Source of the DNA: Candidatus Hydrogenedentota bacterium
Lineage (GTDB): Bacteria; Spirochaetota; Leptospiria; Turneriellales; J094
DNA length: 5,510 bases
Reading direction: 5' to 3'
NCBI GenBank assembly: GCA_003695005.1
Contig: RFJE01000308.1
Location: 1-5,510 of the forward strand
A program made the translations under genes and the position numbers. Numbering within the stretch: position 1 is the stretch's first letter; each line of letters opens with the position of its first letter. A model generated the notes under the pieces. It was given only the letters and a program-made list of their open reading frames with translations. It did no database searches and was not told the origin of the DNA. Positions 1 to 5,510 of the stretch are shown here, piece by piece.

Positions 1-2
1 CC

Positions 3-359
3 GAGCATGCAGGTTATTCTTTTATTGCGGTAATCCGAAAAGGACGAGAAGGAACGTTAACTCTTTCCACGGCAAAAGAATCCGAAGCCATTGTTTCGGT
101 AAAACAAAGGGATGGTAGTTATGTTCAGGAAACTCTTACTTTTCCTGCTTTGCGGGATGGAAAAGATCCTAGGCTCAATATTACACTAAAAGAAGAAGTA
201 AATATAATAAAGCAAGCCGTAAACAACAAAAAGATCGATGATTCTGTTTTTGTAAAGCAATGGCAACATACAAAGGCTGCTTTAGAAAAAATAATGGGTA
301 TTTGGCAGAAACTTAGCCCGCTGCCGGACTCGAACCGGCCACCCCTTCATTACGAGTGA
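3..359 (+). CDS. 3' end of an unrecognised protein gene (partial, cut by left edge)
   Basis: The frame beginning at base 3 is open from the left edge to a TGA at 357-359, giving at least 118 residues without a start. The first ~100 residues look genuinely coding: they are mixed and rich in Lys, Glu and Thr, with a beta-like first half (SFIAVIRKGREG, then TLTLST) and a charged helical end (KQWQHTKAALEKIMGIWQK). I do not recognise a family and assign no function. No signal peptide or membrane segment is visible in the part present. The last 15 residues (LSPLPDSNRPPLHYE) are simply the antisense reading of the tRNA-Thr gene, so the gene overlaps that tRNA by 45 bp on opposite strands. A TTG at 150 could start a 69-residue ORF, but the frame is equally coding-like upstream of it, so a longer gene cut by the window is more likely. 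Existence of a coding gene is likely; its exact C-terminus is less certain. Confidence 0.6.
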   Translation, partial: EHAGYSFIAVIRKGREGTLTLSTAKESEAIVSVKQRDGSYVQETLTFPALRDGKDPRLNITLKEEVNIIKQAVNNKKIDDSVFVKQWQHTKAALEKIMGIWQKLSPLPDSNRPPLHYE

Positions 360-387
360 AGTGCTCTACCGGATGAGCTAAGCGGGC
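315..387 (-). tRNA. tRNA-Thr, anticodon CGU
   Basis: Read on the minus strand, the 73 bases fold into a full cloverleaf. The 7-bp acceptor stem is GCCCGCT/AGCGGGC. The D stem is GCTC/GAGC with a GG-containing loop. The anticodon stem CTTCA/TGAAG closes the loop CTCGTAA. The variable loop has 5 bases, and the T stem GCCGG/CCGGC holds the canonical TTCGAGT loop. All stems pair perfectly. The anticodon CGT (plus-strand bases 352-354) reads ACG, threonine. The discriminator base is U, and the CCA end is not encoded (TAAGT follows), so it must be added by CCA-adding enzyme. The 3' end overlaps the 3' end of the convergent partial gene. The gene is transcribed divergently from the copper ATPase. 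Confidence 0.96.
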
Positions 388-503
388 ATAGATTTTGCAT
401 AAGCTCAGGAACAAGTAATATACAAAGATAGCTTGTAAAGATAGGTTTTAAATGCACAAAAACCCATTTTCTGACTATCTCATAAATACAAATAGGCATA
501 GGC
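388..503. promoter_or_regulatory. Divergent spacer: promoters of tRNA-Thr and the Cu-ATPase
   Basis: These 116 bp lie between two diverging genes, so both promoters should be here or nearby; neither is clear. For the tRNA, a minus-strand TATATT (422 to 417) sits about 30 bp from the tRNA 5' end, but the position 17 bp upstream has no good -35 match, and the better hexamer TTTACA (439 to 434) is only 11 bp away. For the ATPase, TTGCAT (395-400) and TATACA (419-424) are 18 bp apart and only a weak sigma70 match. Small repeats are present: direct AAAGATAG at 424-431 and 437-444, and inverted ACAAG (411-415)/CTTGT (432-436). They could be a regulator site or chance in AT-rich DNA. No recognisable CueR-type or FNR-type operator is seen. 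Confidence 0.35.
492..503 (+). promoter_or_regulatory. Weak ribosome-binding region of the Cu-ATPase, duplicated hexamer
   Basis: The start ATG at 504 is preceded directly by two tandem copies of ATAGGC (492-497, 498-503). The left copy puts a TAGG core 7 bases from the ATG, an acceptable but weak Shine-Dalgarno match; the right copy is too close. The start is still secure because an in-frame TAA at 483-485 leaves no room for a longer ATG start, and the zinc-finger-like CxxC motif begins at residue 6. Confidence 0.35.
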
Positions 504-2858
504 ATGTCCGAAGAAAACTGCTATCATTGTGGAGATAAGTTAGGGAAAAAAGTTTATACGTATGACGAAAAAAAGTTTTGTTGCTCGGGATGCTTAAATG
601 TATATGTTTTTATTAAAGAGAGCGGGAATGAAAATTATTACAAATTTCGAGATGAGCTTCCGGAAAAACCAAAGTTTGATAGTGCATCCATTCCTTATGA
701 GGTTGTAGAAGAAAACATTGTTCCCGACAAGCAAGGGTATAAATCCGCGGAATTTCTTTTAGAGGGATTACACTGTGCTTCTTGTGTTTGGCTGAATGAA
801 AAAATCCTAGAAAAGCTCGATGGAGTTATCCAAAAAAAAGTAACGTTTGCTACGGGGCGTGTTTTTTTAAAGTGGAATCCCGATCAAACTTCGCTGGAAC
901 AAATAGCCAATTCATTGCTGAAAGCGGGGTACAGGATTCGACCCATACAAGTTGGAAACAACCAGCCCGCGAAAAAAGATTATAGGCTTTTAAAAAAAAC
1001 AGGAGTGGCGGGTTTTTTTGCAGGAAACATCATGCTTATTAGCACTGCTTTATATGCTGGTAATTTTTCAGGGATGGATTGGTTTACGCAAAAAGTATTT
1101 TATTGGATTAGTTGGCTGATGGCTACACCTGTCTTTTTTTATTCCGCTTCGGAGTTTTTTTTACGTGCGTATGCAGGTTTAAAAAATAAAATTATTTCTA
1201 TGGATTTACTAACAGCATTAGGACTTTCTCTTGCGTATTTTTATAGTGTGTGGGCTGTTTTTTTTGAAAAAGGAGAGCCTTATTTTGATGCGGTTTGCTT
1301 TGTAACATTTGCTGTTTTATCGGGCAGGTTAATTGAAAGCTCATTACGCGAGAAGTTTTTTATCGAAAGTGAAAATTTAATGGCACGGCTTCCATTGACA
1401 GCTAAAAAAGTACTTTCGAAAGAACGACTAAAAACAAAAGAAGTTTTCGTAGATCAGATTGCAGCGGGGGATATTTTGCAAGTGGATACAGGTGAAGTGA
1501 TTCCTGTAGATGGCATTTTGTTAGATCAGGAAGCACTTATTGATGAGTCGGTGTTAACGGGTGAAAGTATTCCCATTTCCAAAAAAAAGGGAGAAACGAT
1601 TTATGCAGGATCGTCACCGGCAGACAAGCCTATTTACATGGAAGTTCTTAAAAGCAAGGCAGAATCAAGTTTAGCGAAGTTACAAACCATGTCGGAAGAA
1701 GCTCTTGCTCGCGGAGCGCAATCAGGATTTTTAGACACTGTGGCAAAAGCTTTTATTATTTTTGTCCTTGTTGCGGGGGGAGCCACTGCAATATGGTGGA
1801 AATTTATTTTAGGAGCGAGTATTGCCGAGACCGTGTATCATGTAATGGCAGTTTTTATTGTAGCTTGTCCTTGTGCCTTAACTTTGTCTGTTCCTATGGC
1901 ACACATTCGAGCTTTAAAAAAAGCATACAAAAACAAAATATTAGCAAAGGGTGAATTTTCCATTTTTAAATTAGCAAGCTCTAAAAAAGTTTTTTTTGAC
2001 AAAACAGGAACTCTTACCGAAGGTCAAATGAAAATTCAGCGTATAGAAACTTTTACAGGGTACCAAAAAGAATTTGCTATTTCTTTAGCTAAGTCTATGC
2101 AGGAAAGTTTAAAAATAAAATCGCCGATTGCGAGAGCTTTTTTGCAACAGCAAGCCAAAAGTTTGCCTTTCAAAGAAATTCAGTTTTATTCGGGTAAAGG
2201 CATTTCTGGAAACTATCGTGGTAGAAGGTATTATTTAGGATCGGCAAATTGGCTAATGTCGAAGGGGTATCATTTTTCGCTGCAAGATGATAGCACAGCT
2301 GTTCTTTTAGCCGATGAAACAAAGATAGTGGCAGTTTTTTATTTATCGGACACCATTCGCAAAGGCATGGACAAGGTGATAGATTTTCTTCAAAAAAAGA
2401 GAGAAGTCTTTATGCTTTCAGGGGATAGACAGGATGTTTGTCAAAAAGTTGCTGCTGAATTAAATATAGTGAATGTATATTGTGAAGTTTTACCAGAAGA
2501 TAAAAAGAAAATCATAGAAGAGCATGCACCACGTGTTGCTATGATTGGAGATGGCATGAATGATGCAGCAGCACTCGCTACTTCGGATTGTGGCATTAGC
2601 TTTGCCAAAGTAAGCGAGATTTCTGCTAACGCAGCAGATATCTTGTTATTAAACCCCGACTCTAAAAGCTTGTTGGCTTTATTTCAGATTGCTGCCAAAG
2701 CAAAAAGAATTTTATCACAAAATTTAGCTCTTGCGTTTTTATACAATTCGCTTTTAATTCCAGCAGCTTTTATTGGTCTTTTATCACCCCTTTTTGGTGC
2801 TGTATTTATGTCATTAAGTAGCATTAGCGTAGTCTTAAATGCATTAAGACTACGCTGA
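504..2858 (+). CDS. P1B-type Cu+-transporting ATPase, CcoI/FixI-like
   Basis: This 784-residue inner-membrane pump should export Cu+ using ATP. The N-terminal cysteine-rich domain (C6, C9, then FCCSGC at 25-30) is of the kind placed before HMA domains in CcoI/FixI/CopA2-type ATPases, which supply copper for cbb3 oxidase assembly. An HMA domain follows (about 84-148, GLHCASC with C91 and C94). Eight membrane segments are estimated near 166-186, 196-217, 232-254, 259-277, 413-435, 443-463, 738-758 and 762-782. The actuator TGES is at 352-355, the CPC metal site at 455-457, DKTGT at 499-503 (D499 phosphorylated), the GKG nucleotide loop near 564-566 and GDGMND at 682-687. TM7 YN (747-748) and TM8 MSLSS (769-773) are the Cu+-specific signature. 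The usual His-Pro motif of the N domain reads Ser540-Pro541 (KIKSPIARAF), an unusual change at an ATP-contacting residue. No cytochrome oxidase genes flank it, so the CcoI role rests on architecture only. Transport function is near certain; the physiological role is less so. Confidence 0.96.
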   Translation: MSEENCYHCGDKLGKKVYTYDEKKFCCSGCLNVYVFIKESGNENYYKFRDELPEKPKFDSASIPYEVVEENIVPDKQGYKSAEFLLEGLHCASCVWLNEKILEKLDGVIQKKVTFATGRVFLKWNPDQTSLEQIANSLLKAGYRIRPIQVGNNQPAKKDYRLLKKTGVAGFFAGNIMLISTALYAGNFSGMDWFTQKVFYWISWLMATPVFFYSASEFFLRAYAGLKNKIISMDLLTALGLSLAYFYSVWAVFFEKGEPYFDAVCFVTFAVLSGRLIESSLREKFFIESENLMARLPLTAKKVLSKERLKTKEVFVDQIAAGDILQVDTGEVIPVDGILLDQEALIDESVLTGESIPISKKKGETIYAGSSPADKPIYMEVLKSKAESSLAKLQTMSEEALARGAQSGFLDTVAKAFIIFVLVAGGATAIWWKFILGASIAETVYHVMAVFIVACPCALTLSVPMAHIRALKKAYKNKILAKGEFSIFKLASSKKVFFDKTGTLTEGQMKIQRIETFTGYQKEFAISLAKSMQESLKIKSPIARAFLQQQAKSLPFKEIQFYSGKGISGNYRGRRYYLGSANWLMSKGYHFSLQDDSTAVLLADETKIVAVFYLSDTIRKGMDKVIDFLQKKREVFMLSGDRQDVCQKVAAELNIVNVYCEVLPEDKKKIIEEHAPRVAMIGDGMNDAAALATSDCGISFAKVSEISANAADILLLNPDSKSLLALFQIAAKAKRILSQNLALAFLYNSLLIPAAFIGLLSPLFGAVFMSLSSISVVLNALRLR

Positions 2859-2859
2859 T
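2823..2859. terminator. Hairpin between convergent genes, likely bidirectional terminator
   Basis: A perfect 13-bp inverted repeat, AGCGTAGTCTTAA (2826-2838) and TTAAGACTACGCT (2844-2856), encloses the 5-base loop ATGCA. In RNA it extends by a G-U wobble and two A-U pairs to 16 bp. It lies inside the final codons and stop of the ATPase and just beyond the stop of trpB (2871), where a shared terminator would be expected. Neither side is followed by a good U tract (CATCCACATTCT on plus; GCTACTTAATGACAT on minus), so it is not a textbook intrinsic terminator. It may act as a pause or 3'-end protecting stem. That the structure is real is near certain; termination is inferred. Confidence 0.6.
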
Positions 2860-2870
2860 TCATCCACATT

Positions 2871-4229
2871 CTACATGGCGACGGGTGGAAGTTCCGCTAA
2901 AAATTTAGAAAGCTCTTCTTCTTTTAGCGTAGAGTCTTGAATCTCGCCTTTAAAGAACTGCTCATAAGCTGCAAGGTCAAAGTGACCATGACCCGATAAA
3001 TTAAACAAGATTGTTTTTGATTTTCCTTCTTCATCCGCTTTTTTTGCTTCTAAAATCGCTGCCTGCACCGAGTGTGCACTTTCCGGAGCAGGTACAATAC
3101 CTTCGTGCCTTGCAAATAAGACTGCGCCTTCAAAAATATCTCTTTGCTCTAAAGCCATGGCTTCAATTTGTCCTTCGTGATACAGTTGAGAAACCAATGC
3201 AGAATCGCCATGATAGCGCAAGCCACCAGCATGAATTCCGGCTGGCACAAAGTTGTGCCCTAATGTATACATTTTGACAAGCGGGGTAAGACCAACGGTA
3301 TCACCAAAATCATAGGCATATTTTCCTTTTGTTAAAGTTGGACATGCAGTTGGCTCTACGGCAATCACTCGCATATCTCTACCATGAAATTTATCGCGTA
3401 GGAATGGAAAAGAAATCCCAGCAAAATTGCTACCGCCCCCGCAAGATGCAATAATTACATCGGGATAATCGCCAGCCATTTCCATTTGCAACCGAGCTTC
3501 TTCCCCAATAATGGTTTGGTGAAGCAACACATGATTCAGTACCGATCCTAGAGAATAATTTGTATCGGGATTCATAGCTGCCACTTCGACCGCTTCGGAA
3601 ATGGCAATGCCAAGCGAGCCTGTAGAGTTTGGATCTTTTTCTAAAACTTTTCGGCCAGCTTCTGTTTCGGTCGAAGGAGATGGAGTTACATTACCACCCC
3701 ATGTTTCCATAAGAAGGCGCCGGTATGGCTTTTGCTCATACGAAACTTTTACCATAAACACCTTAATGTCCAACCCAAACAAGGACCCTGCTAAAGATAG
3801 AGCCGACCCCCACTGACCAGCTCCTGTTTCGGTTGTTAGTTTTTTAATTCCTTCTTTTTTATTATAGTACGCCTGTGCTACCGCTGTGTTTGGCTTATGC
3901 GACCCAGCAGGTGATACCCCTTCATATTTATAGTAAATTTTACTCTGTGTGCCTAATGCTTTTTCTAAGTTATAAGCACGAAACAAAGGCGTAGGCCGCC
4001 ATAGAGTTAATGCATCTAGCACTTCTTCGGGAATAGGAATAAAACGTTGTGTGGATACTTCCTGCTCAATTAAAGCCATTGGAAAAAGAGGCTTTAAATC
4101 ATCCGGTCCAACAGGTTTACCAGTCCCGGGGTGCAGAACAGGCTCCGGCGGATTAGGAAAATCAGCCACGATATTATACCATTGTCTTGGAATTTCATTT
4201 TGAGAAAGTTGAATCATTCGGTTTCGCAT
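2871..4229 (-). CDS. trpB: Tryptophan synthase beta chain, TrpB2 type (PLP enzyme)
   Basis: The 452-residue PLP-dependent fold-type II enzyme should condense indole with L-serine to give L-tryptophan in the cytoplasm. The start at 4229 is chosen because AAAAGGAG (4242 to 4235) lies 5 bases upstream; an upstream TTG at 4283 would add 18 residues with no such site. Visible motifs are the N-terminal TrpB2 region with WRPTPL (77-82), the PLP-lysine motif GSHKPNTA (K112), the catalytic ETGAGQWG loop (E134), the phosphate-binding CGGGSN (263-268), and a C-terminal SGHGHFD (412-418), where classical TrpB1 has a shorter SGRG-type motif. Length, the long N-terminus, and ETGAGQWG with SGHGHFD point to TrpB2 rather than TrpB1. 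No trpA or other trp gene is adjacent, as is common for stand-alone TrpB2, which is thought to work without the alpha subunit, perhaps in indole salvage or as a serine deaminase. It converges on the copper ATPase and diverges from the GNAT-like gene. The frame is intact; the stop is TAG. Confidence 0.95.
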   Translation of the reverse strand: MRNRMIQLSQNEIPRQWYNIVADFPNPPEPVLHPGTGKPVGPDDLKPLFPMALIEQEVSTQRFIPIPEEVLDALTLWRPTPLFRAYNLEKALGTQSKIYYKYEGVSPAGSHKPNTAVAQAYYNKKEGIKKLTTETGAGQWGSALSLAGSLFGLDIKVFMVKVSYEQKPYRRLLMETWGGNVTPSPSTETEAGRKVLEKDPNSTGSLGIAISEAVEVAAMNPDTNYSLGSVLNHVLLHQTIIGEEARLQMEMAGDYPDVIIASCGGGSNFAGISFPFLRDKFHGRDMRVIAVEPTACPTLTKGKYAYDFGDTVGLTPLVKMYTLGHNFVPAGIHAGGLRYHGDSALVSQLYHEGQIEAMALEQRDIFEGAVLFARHEGIVPAPESAHSVQAAILEAKKADEEGKSKTILFNLSGHGHFDLAAYEQFFKGEIQDSTLKEEELSKFLAELPPVAM

Positions 4230-4378
4230 ATTGACTCCTTTTCGTTGATAGGTGGCAATTAAAATTCTGACTAACACTGGCAAGGATTTTTCGCTCTAAC
4301 TCGGGAATTGTCGTGTCGATCCAGGAAAAATTTACAAAAATTCTATCGACAAATTGTCTCTATTTTACAACAGGTGAT
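4230..4378. promoter_or_regulatory. Divergent spacer with promoters of trpB and the GNAT-like gene
   Basis: These 149 bp separate two diverging genes. The best minus-strand candidate for trpB is TTGTAA with TAGAAT (the latter at 4345 to 4340), about 19 bp apart, which would give a leader near 100 nt. A second -10-like hexamer, TAAAAT (plus strand 4260-4265), has no well-placed -35. An inverted repeat TGTCGAT (4314-4320)/ATCGACA (4345-4351) and an overlapping palindrome GACAA-A-TTGTC (4348-4358) could be an operator, with AATTGTC also repeated directly at 4306-4312 and 4352-4358. No trp-type attenuator (tandem Trp codons plus terminator) is seen. Individual sites are weak; only the location is well supported. 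Confidence 0.35.
4235..4242 (-). promoter_or_regulatory. Ribosome-binding site fixing the trpB start
   Basis: The minus strand reads AAAAGGAG, then TCAAT, then ATG at 4229. This is the strongest Shine-Dalgarno match in the window, with 5-base spacing. It decides the start in favour of 4229 over the longer TTG frame at 4283. Confidence 0.85.
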
Positions 4379-5488
4379 ATGCTAGAAGTAAAAGCTTTAG
4401 AAAATACGAAAAAGAACGTAAAGGATTTTGTTTATTTTGCGAAAGAGGTTTACAGAGATTATCCCCTATGGGTTCCCCCCATTTATAGTGAACAAATTAA
4501 ATTTATTCATGAAGGTCCATTTTTAGAAATTGGCGAAGTGCAACTTTTTATGGCTTATCGAGATGGAAAGCCGGTTGCTAGAGTCACCGCACATCGTAGC
4601 TTTAAGCATAATGAGCATTATAATGTGAACCAGGGATTTTTTGGTTTTTTCGAAGCGTTTAACGATAAAGAAGCTGTACAAGCTTTATTTGAGGAAGCTT
4701 CAAAATGGTTAAAAGAACGTGGTTGCGATTCCATGATGGGGCCTTTTAATTTTGCCATTTATGATGAAATTGGAGTTTTAATCGATGCATTTGATAAGCC
4801 CCCGGTAATTCTCTGTATTTATAACCCACCGTATTACAAAGATTTACTCGAAGAAATTGGCTTTGAAAAAGAAATTGATTGGTTTGCTTTTTATCGTCCG
4901 GATACAGTCCCCATGGATCCACGCATGTTGAAGGTAAGAGATAGGATCTTAAGAAAGCCTGGTGTAAAAATTCGTACCGCTAATATGAAAAAATGGAAAG
5001 AAGAAACTAGTTTGGTACGACATATTTTCGAAGAAGCCTGGGCCGAAAATTGGGGTAATGTTCCTTTTACAGATGAGCAATGGAATACTTTAGTAAATGA
5101 ACTAAAACTCATTGTAAAGCCGGAGCTTGCTCTTATTGTCGAAGTTTTTAATGAGCCCGTTGGATTTATTATTTCCATCCCAGATGCTAACCAAGCACTT
5201 AAAAAAGCAAATGGTAAGCTTCTTCCTTTTGGATGGCTCAAAATTCTTTTAGAAATGCGAAAAATTAAAACAGTACGTACCATCATTATGGGGATTTTAA
5301 AAGAGCATCGTGGACGGGGGTATGACCTAGCGCTTGTGGCAGAAACCATTGAACGTGGTACGGCAATGGGATACACCGGTAGCGACTGTTCATTAATTGT
5401 AGAGAATAACCATAGAATGATTGATGCTTTAAAAATAATGGGCGCCCATAAATATAAAACCTGGCGCATTTTTAAGAAAAAAATCTAA
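4379..5488 (+). CDS. Large GNAT-like (N-acyltransferase superfamily) protein, substrate unknown
   Basis: The 369-residue cytoplasmic protein resembles the widespread bacterial family of about 370-390 residues usually annotated as GNAT-family N-acetyltransferase. Its substrate is not known to me. The N-terminal half carries family hallmarks: YPLWVPP (28-34), FMAYRDGKPVARV (57-69), the GPFNFAIYDEIGVLIDAFD block (121-139) and YNPPYY (148-153). The C-terminal half holds the GNAT core: VGFIISIPD (261-269), the acetyl-CoA pyrophosphate-binding-like loop EHRGRGYD (309-316) and the ENNHRMIDALKIMGA helix (342-356), ending in a basic tail. The ATG at 4379 is chosen because the protein then begins MLEVKALENTKK, where relatives begin. 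The same frame could open at GTG 4313, adding 22 residues with no family resemblance and no ribosome site. An AGGTGA lies just before 4379 but is unusually close. It diverges from trpB, and no operon partner is in view. Family call is good; enzymatic activity is inferred. Confidence 0.85.
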   Translation: MLEVKALENTKKNVKDFVYFAKEVYRDYPLWVPPIYSEQIKFIHEGPFLEIGEVQLFMAYRDGKPVARVTAHRSFKHNEHYNVNQGFFGFFEAFNDKEAVQALFEEASKWLKERGCDSMMGPFNFAIYDEIGVLIDAFDKPPVILCIYNPPYYKDLLEEIGFEKEIDWFAFYRPDTVPMDPRMLKVRDRILRKPGVKIRTANMKKWKEETSLVRHIFEEAWAENWGNVPFTDEQWNTLVNELKLIVKPELALIVEVFNEPVGFIISIPDANQALKKANGKLLPFGWLKILLEMRKIKTVRTIIMGILKEHRGRGYDLALVAETIERGTAMGYTGSDCSLIVENNHRMIDALKIMGAHKYKTWRIFKKKI

Positions 5489-5508
5489 AAAATCGTCGAC
5501 TTTTTTTC
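5476..5508 (+). terminator. Possible A/T-rich terminator after the GNAT-like gene
   Basis: G then A7 then TC (5476-5485) can pair with GA, a bulged C, T7 and C (5498-5508), giving about 10 pairs around a 12-base loop that contains the stop codon. The stem is almost all A-U and therefore weak, and the T7 run lies within it. The window ends right after, so any following U tract is unseen. It may be a bidirectional terminator, or just A/T runs. Confidence 0.3.
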
Positions 5509-5510
5509 CA

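Noticed and set aside
2826..2856. Hairpin as a dif-type recombination site
   Set aside because: The arms do not resemble the XerC/XerD consensus, and the arm and spacer lengths (13-5-13) differ from the 11-6-11 pattern. A terminator-like role between convergent genes fits better.
2684..2869. Minus-strand frame of 61 codons at the ATPase 3' end
   Set aside because: It is antisense to the conserved TM7-TM8 region of the ATPase and is best explained as a shadow.
3011..3277. Plus-strand frame of 88 codons
   Set aside because: It is antisense to conserved trpB sequence and has an unstructured, low-information composition.
3601..3816. Plus-strand frame of 71 codons
   Set aside because: It is antisense to the conserved middle of trpB, with no independent support.
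4230..4283. Longer trpB start (TTG at 4283), adding 18 residues
   Set aside because: The internal ATG at 4229 has a strong AAAAGGAG 5 bases upstream, which would be inside the coding sequence otherwise. The extension does not resemble TrpB2.
4313..4378. Longer start of the GNAT-like protein (GTG at 4313), adding 22 residues
   Set aside because: Family members begin at the position of the ATG at 4379. The extension lacks a ribosome site and overlaps the divergent promoter area.
4230..4378. trp attenuator or T-box-like leader before trpB
   Set aside because: No short leader peptide with tandem Trp codons, no strong alternative hairpins and no T-box core were found in the spacer.
4891..5469. 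Open minus-strand frame of 192 codons
   Set aside because: It lies entirely antisense to the GNAT-like gene, whose sense frame carries family motifs. The antisense product has no recognisable domain and no ribosome site of note.

Overview
The window is a compact piece of a bacterial chromosome with moderately AT-rich DNA (about 40% GC by eye). It uses ATG starts and all three stops (TGA, TAG, TAA) under the standard bacterial code. No mobile element, CRISPR array, rRNA or phage gene is visible. The lineage cannot be fixed from this sequence. A tRNA without an encoded CCA end, a CcoI/FixI-style copper ATPase, a TrpB2-type enzyme and a large GNAT-like protein would fit an aerobic or microaerobic Gram-negative, for example a Leptospiraceae-like spirochaete, but that is only a guess.

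Layout from left to right: (1) the 3' end of an unrecognised plus-strand gene, cut by the left edge, whose frame stays open into the antisense strand of the next gene and stops at 359. (2) A minus-strand tRNA-Thr(CGU) at 315-387. (3) A 116-bp divergent spacer. (4) A complete plus-strand P1B-type Cu+-ATPase (504-2858) with an N-terminal cysteine-rich domain plus an HMA domain, the CcoI/FixI architecture linked to copper delivery for cbb3-type oxidases. (5) A 12-bp convergent gap. A perfect 13-bp inverted repeat is built into the last codons of the ATPase and probably serves as a transcription barrier between the two genes. (6) A minus-strand TrpB2-type tryptophan synthase beta chain, best started at 4229 behind a strong Shine-Dalgarno sequence. 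(7) A 149-bp divergent spacer holding promoters for both flanking genes. (8) A plus-strand 369-residue GNAT-like protein, best started at 4379, ending at 5488 just before an A/T-rich possible terminator at the right edge.

The genes do not form an operon or an obvious pathway. Neighbours are divergent or convergent, trpB2 has no trpA beside it, and the ATPase has no ccoNOQP/ccoG/ccoH/ccoS genes beside it. I see no convincing undescribed system. The points most worth checking are the hairpin encoded in the ATPase C-terminal codons, the loss of the conserved His of the ATPase nucleotide-binding HP motif (Ser540-Pro541), and the open frame running antisense through the tRNA.
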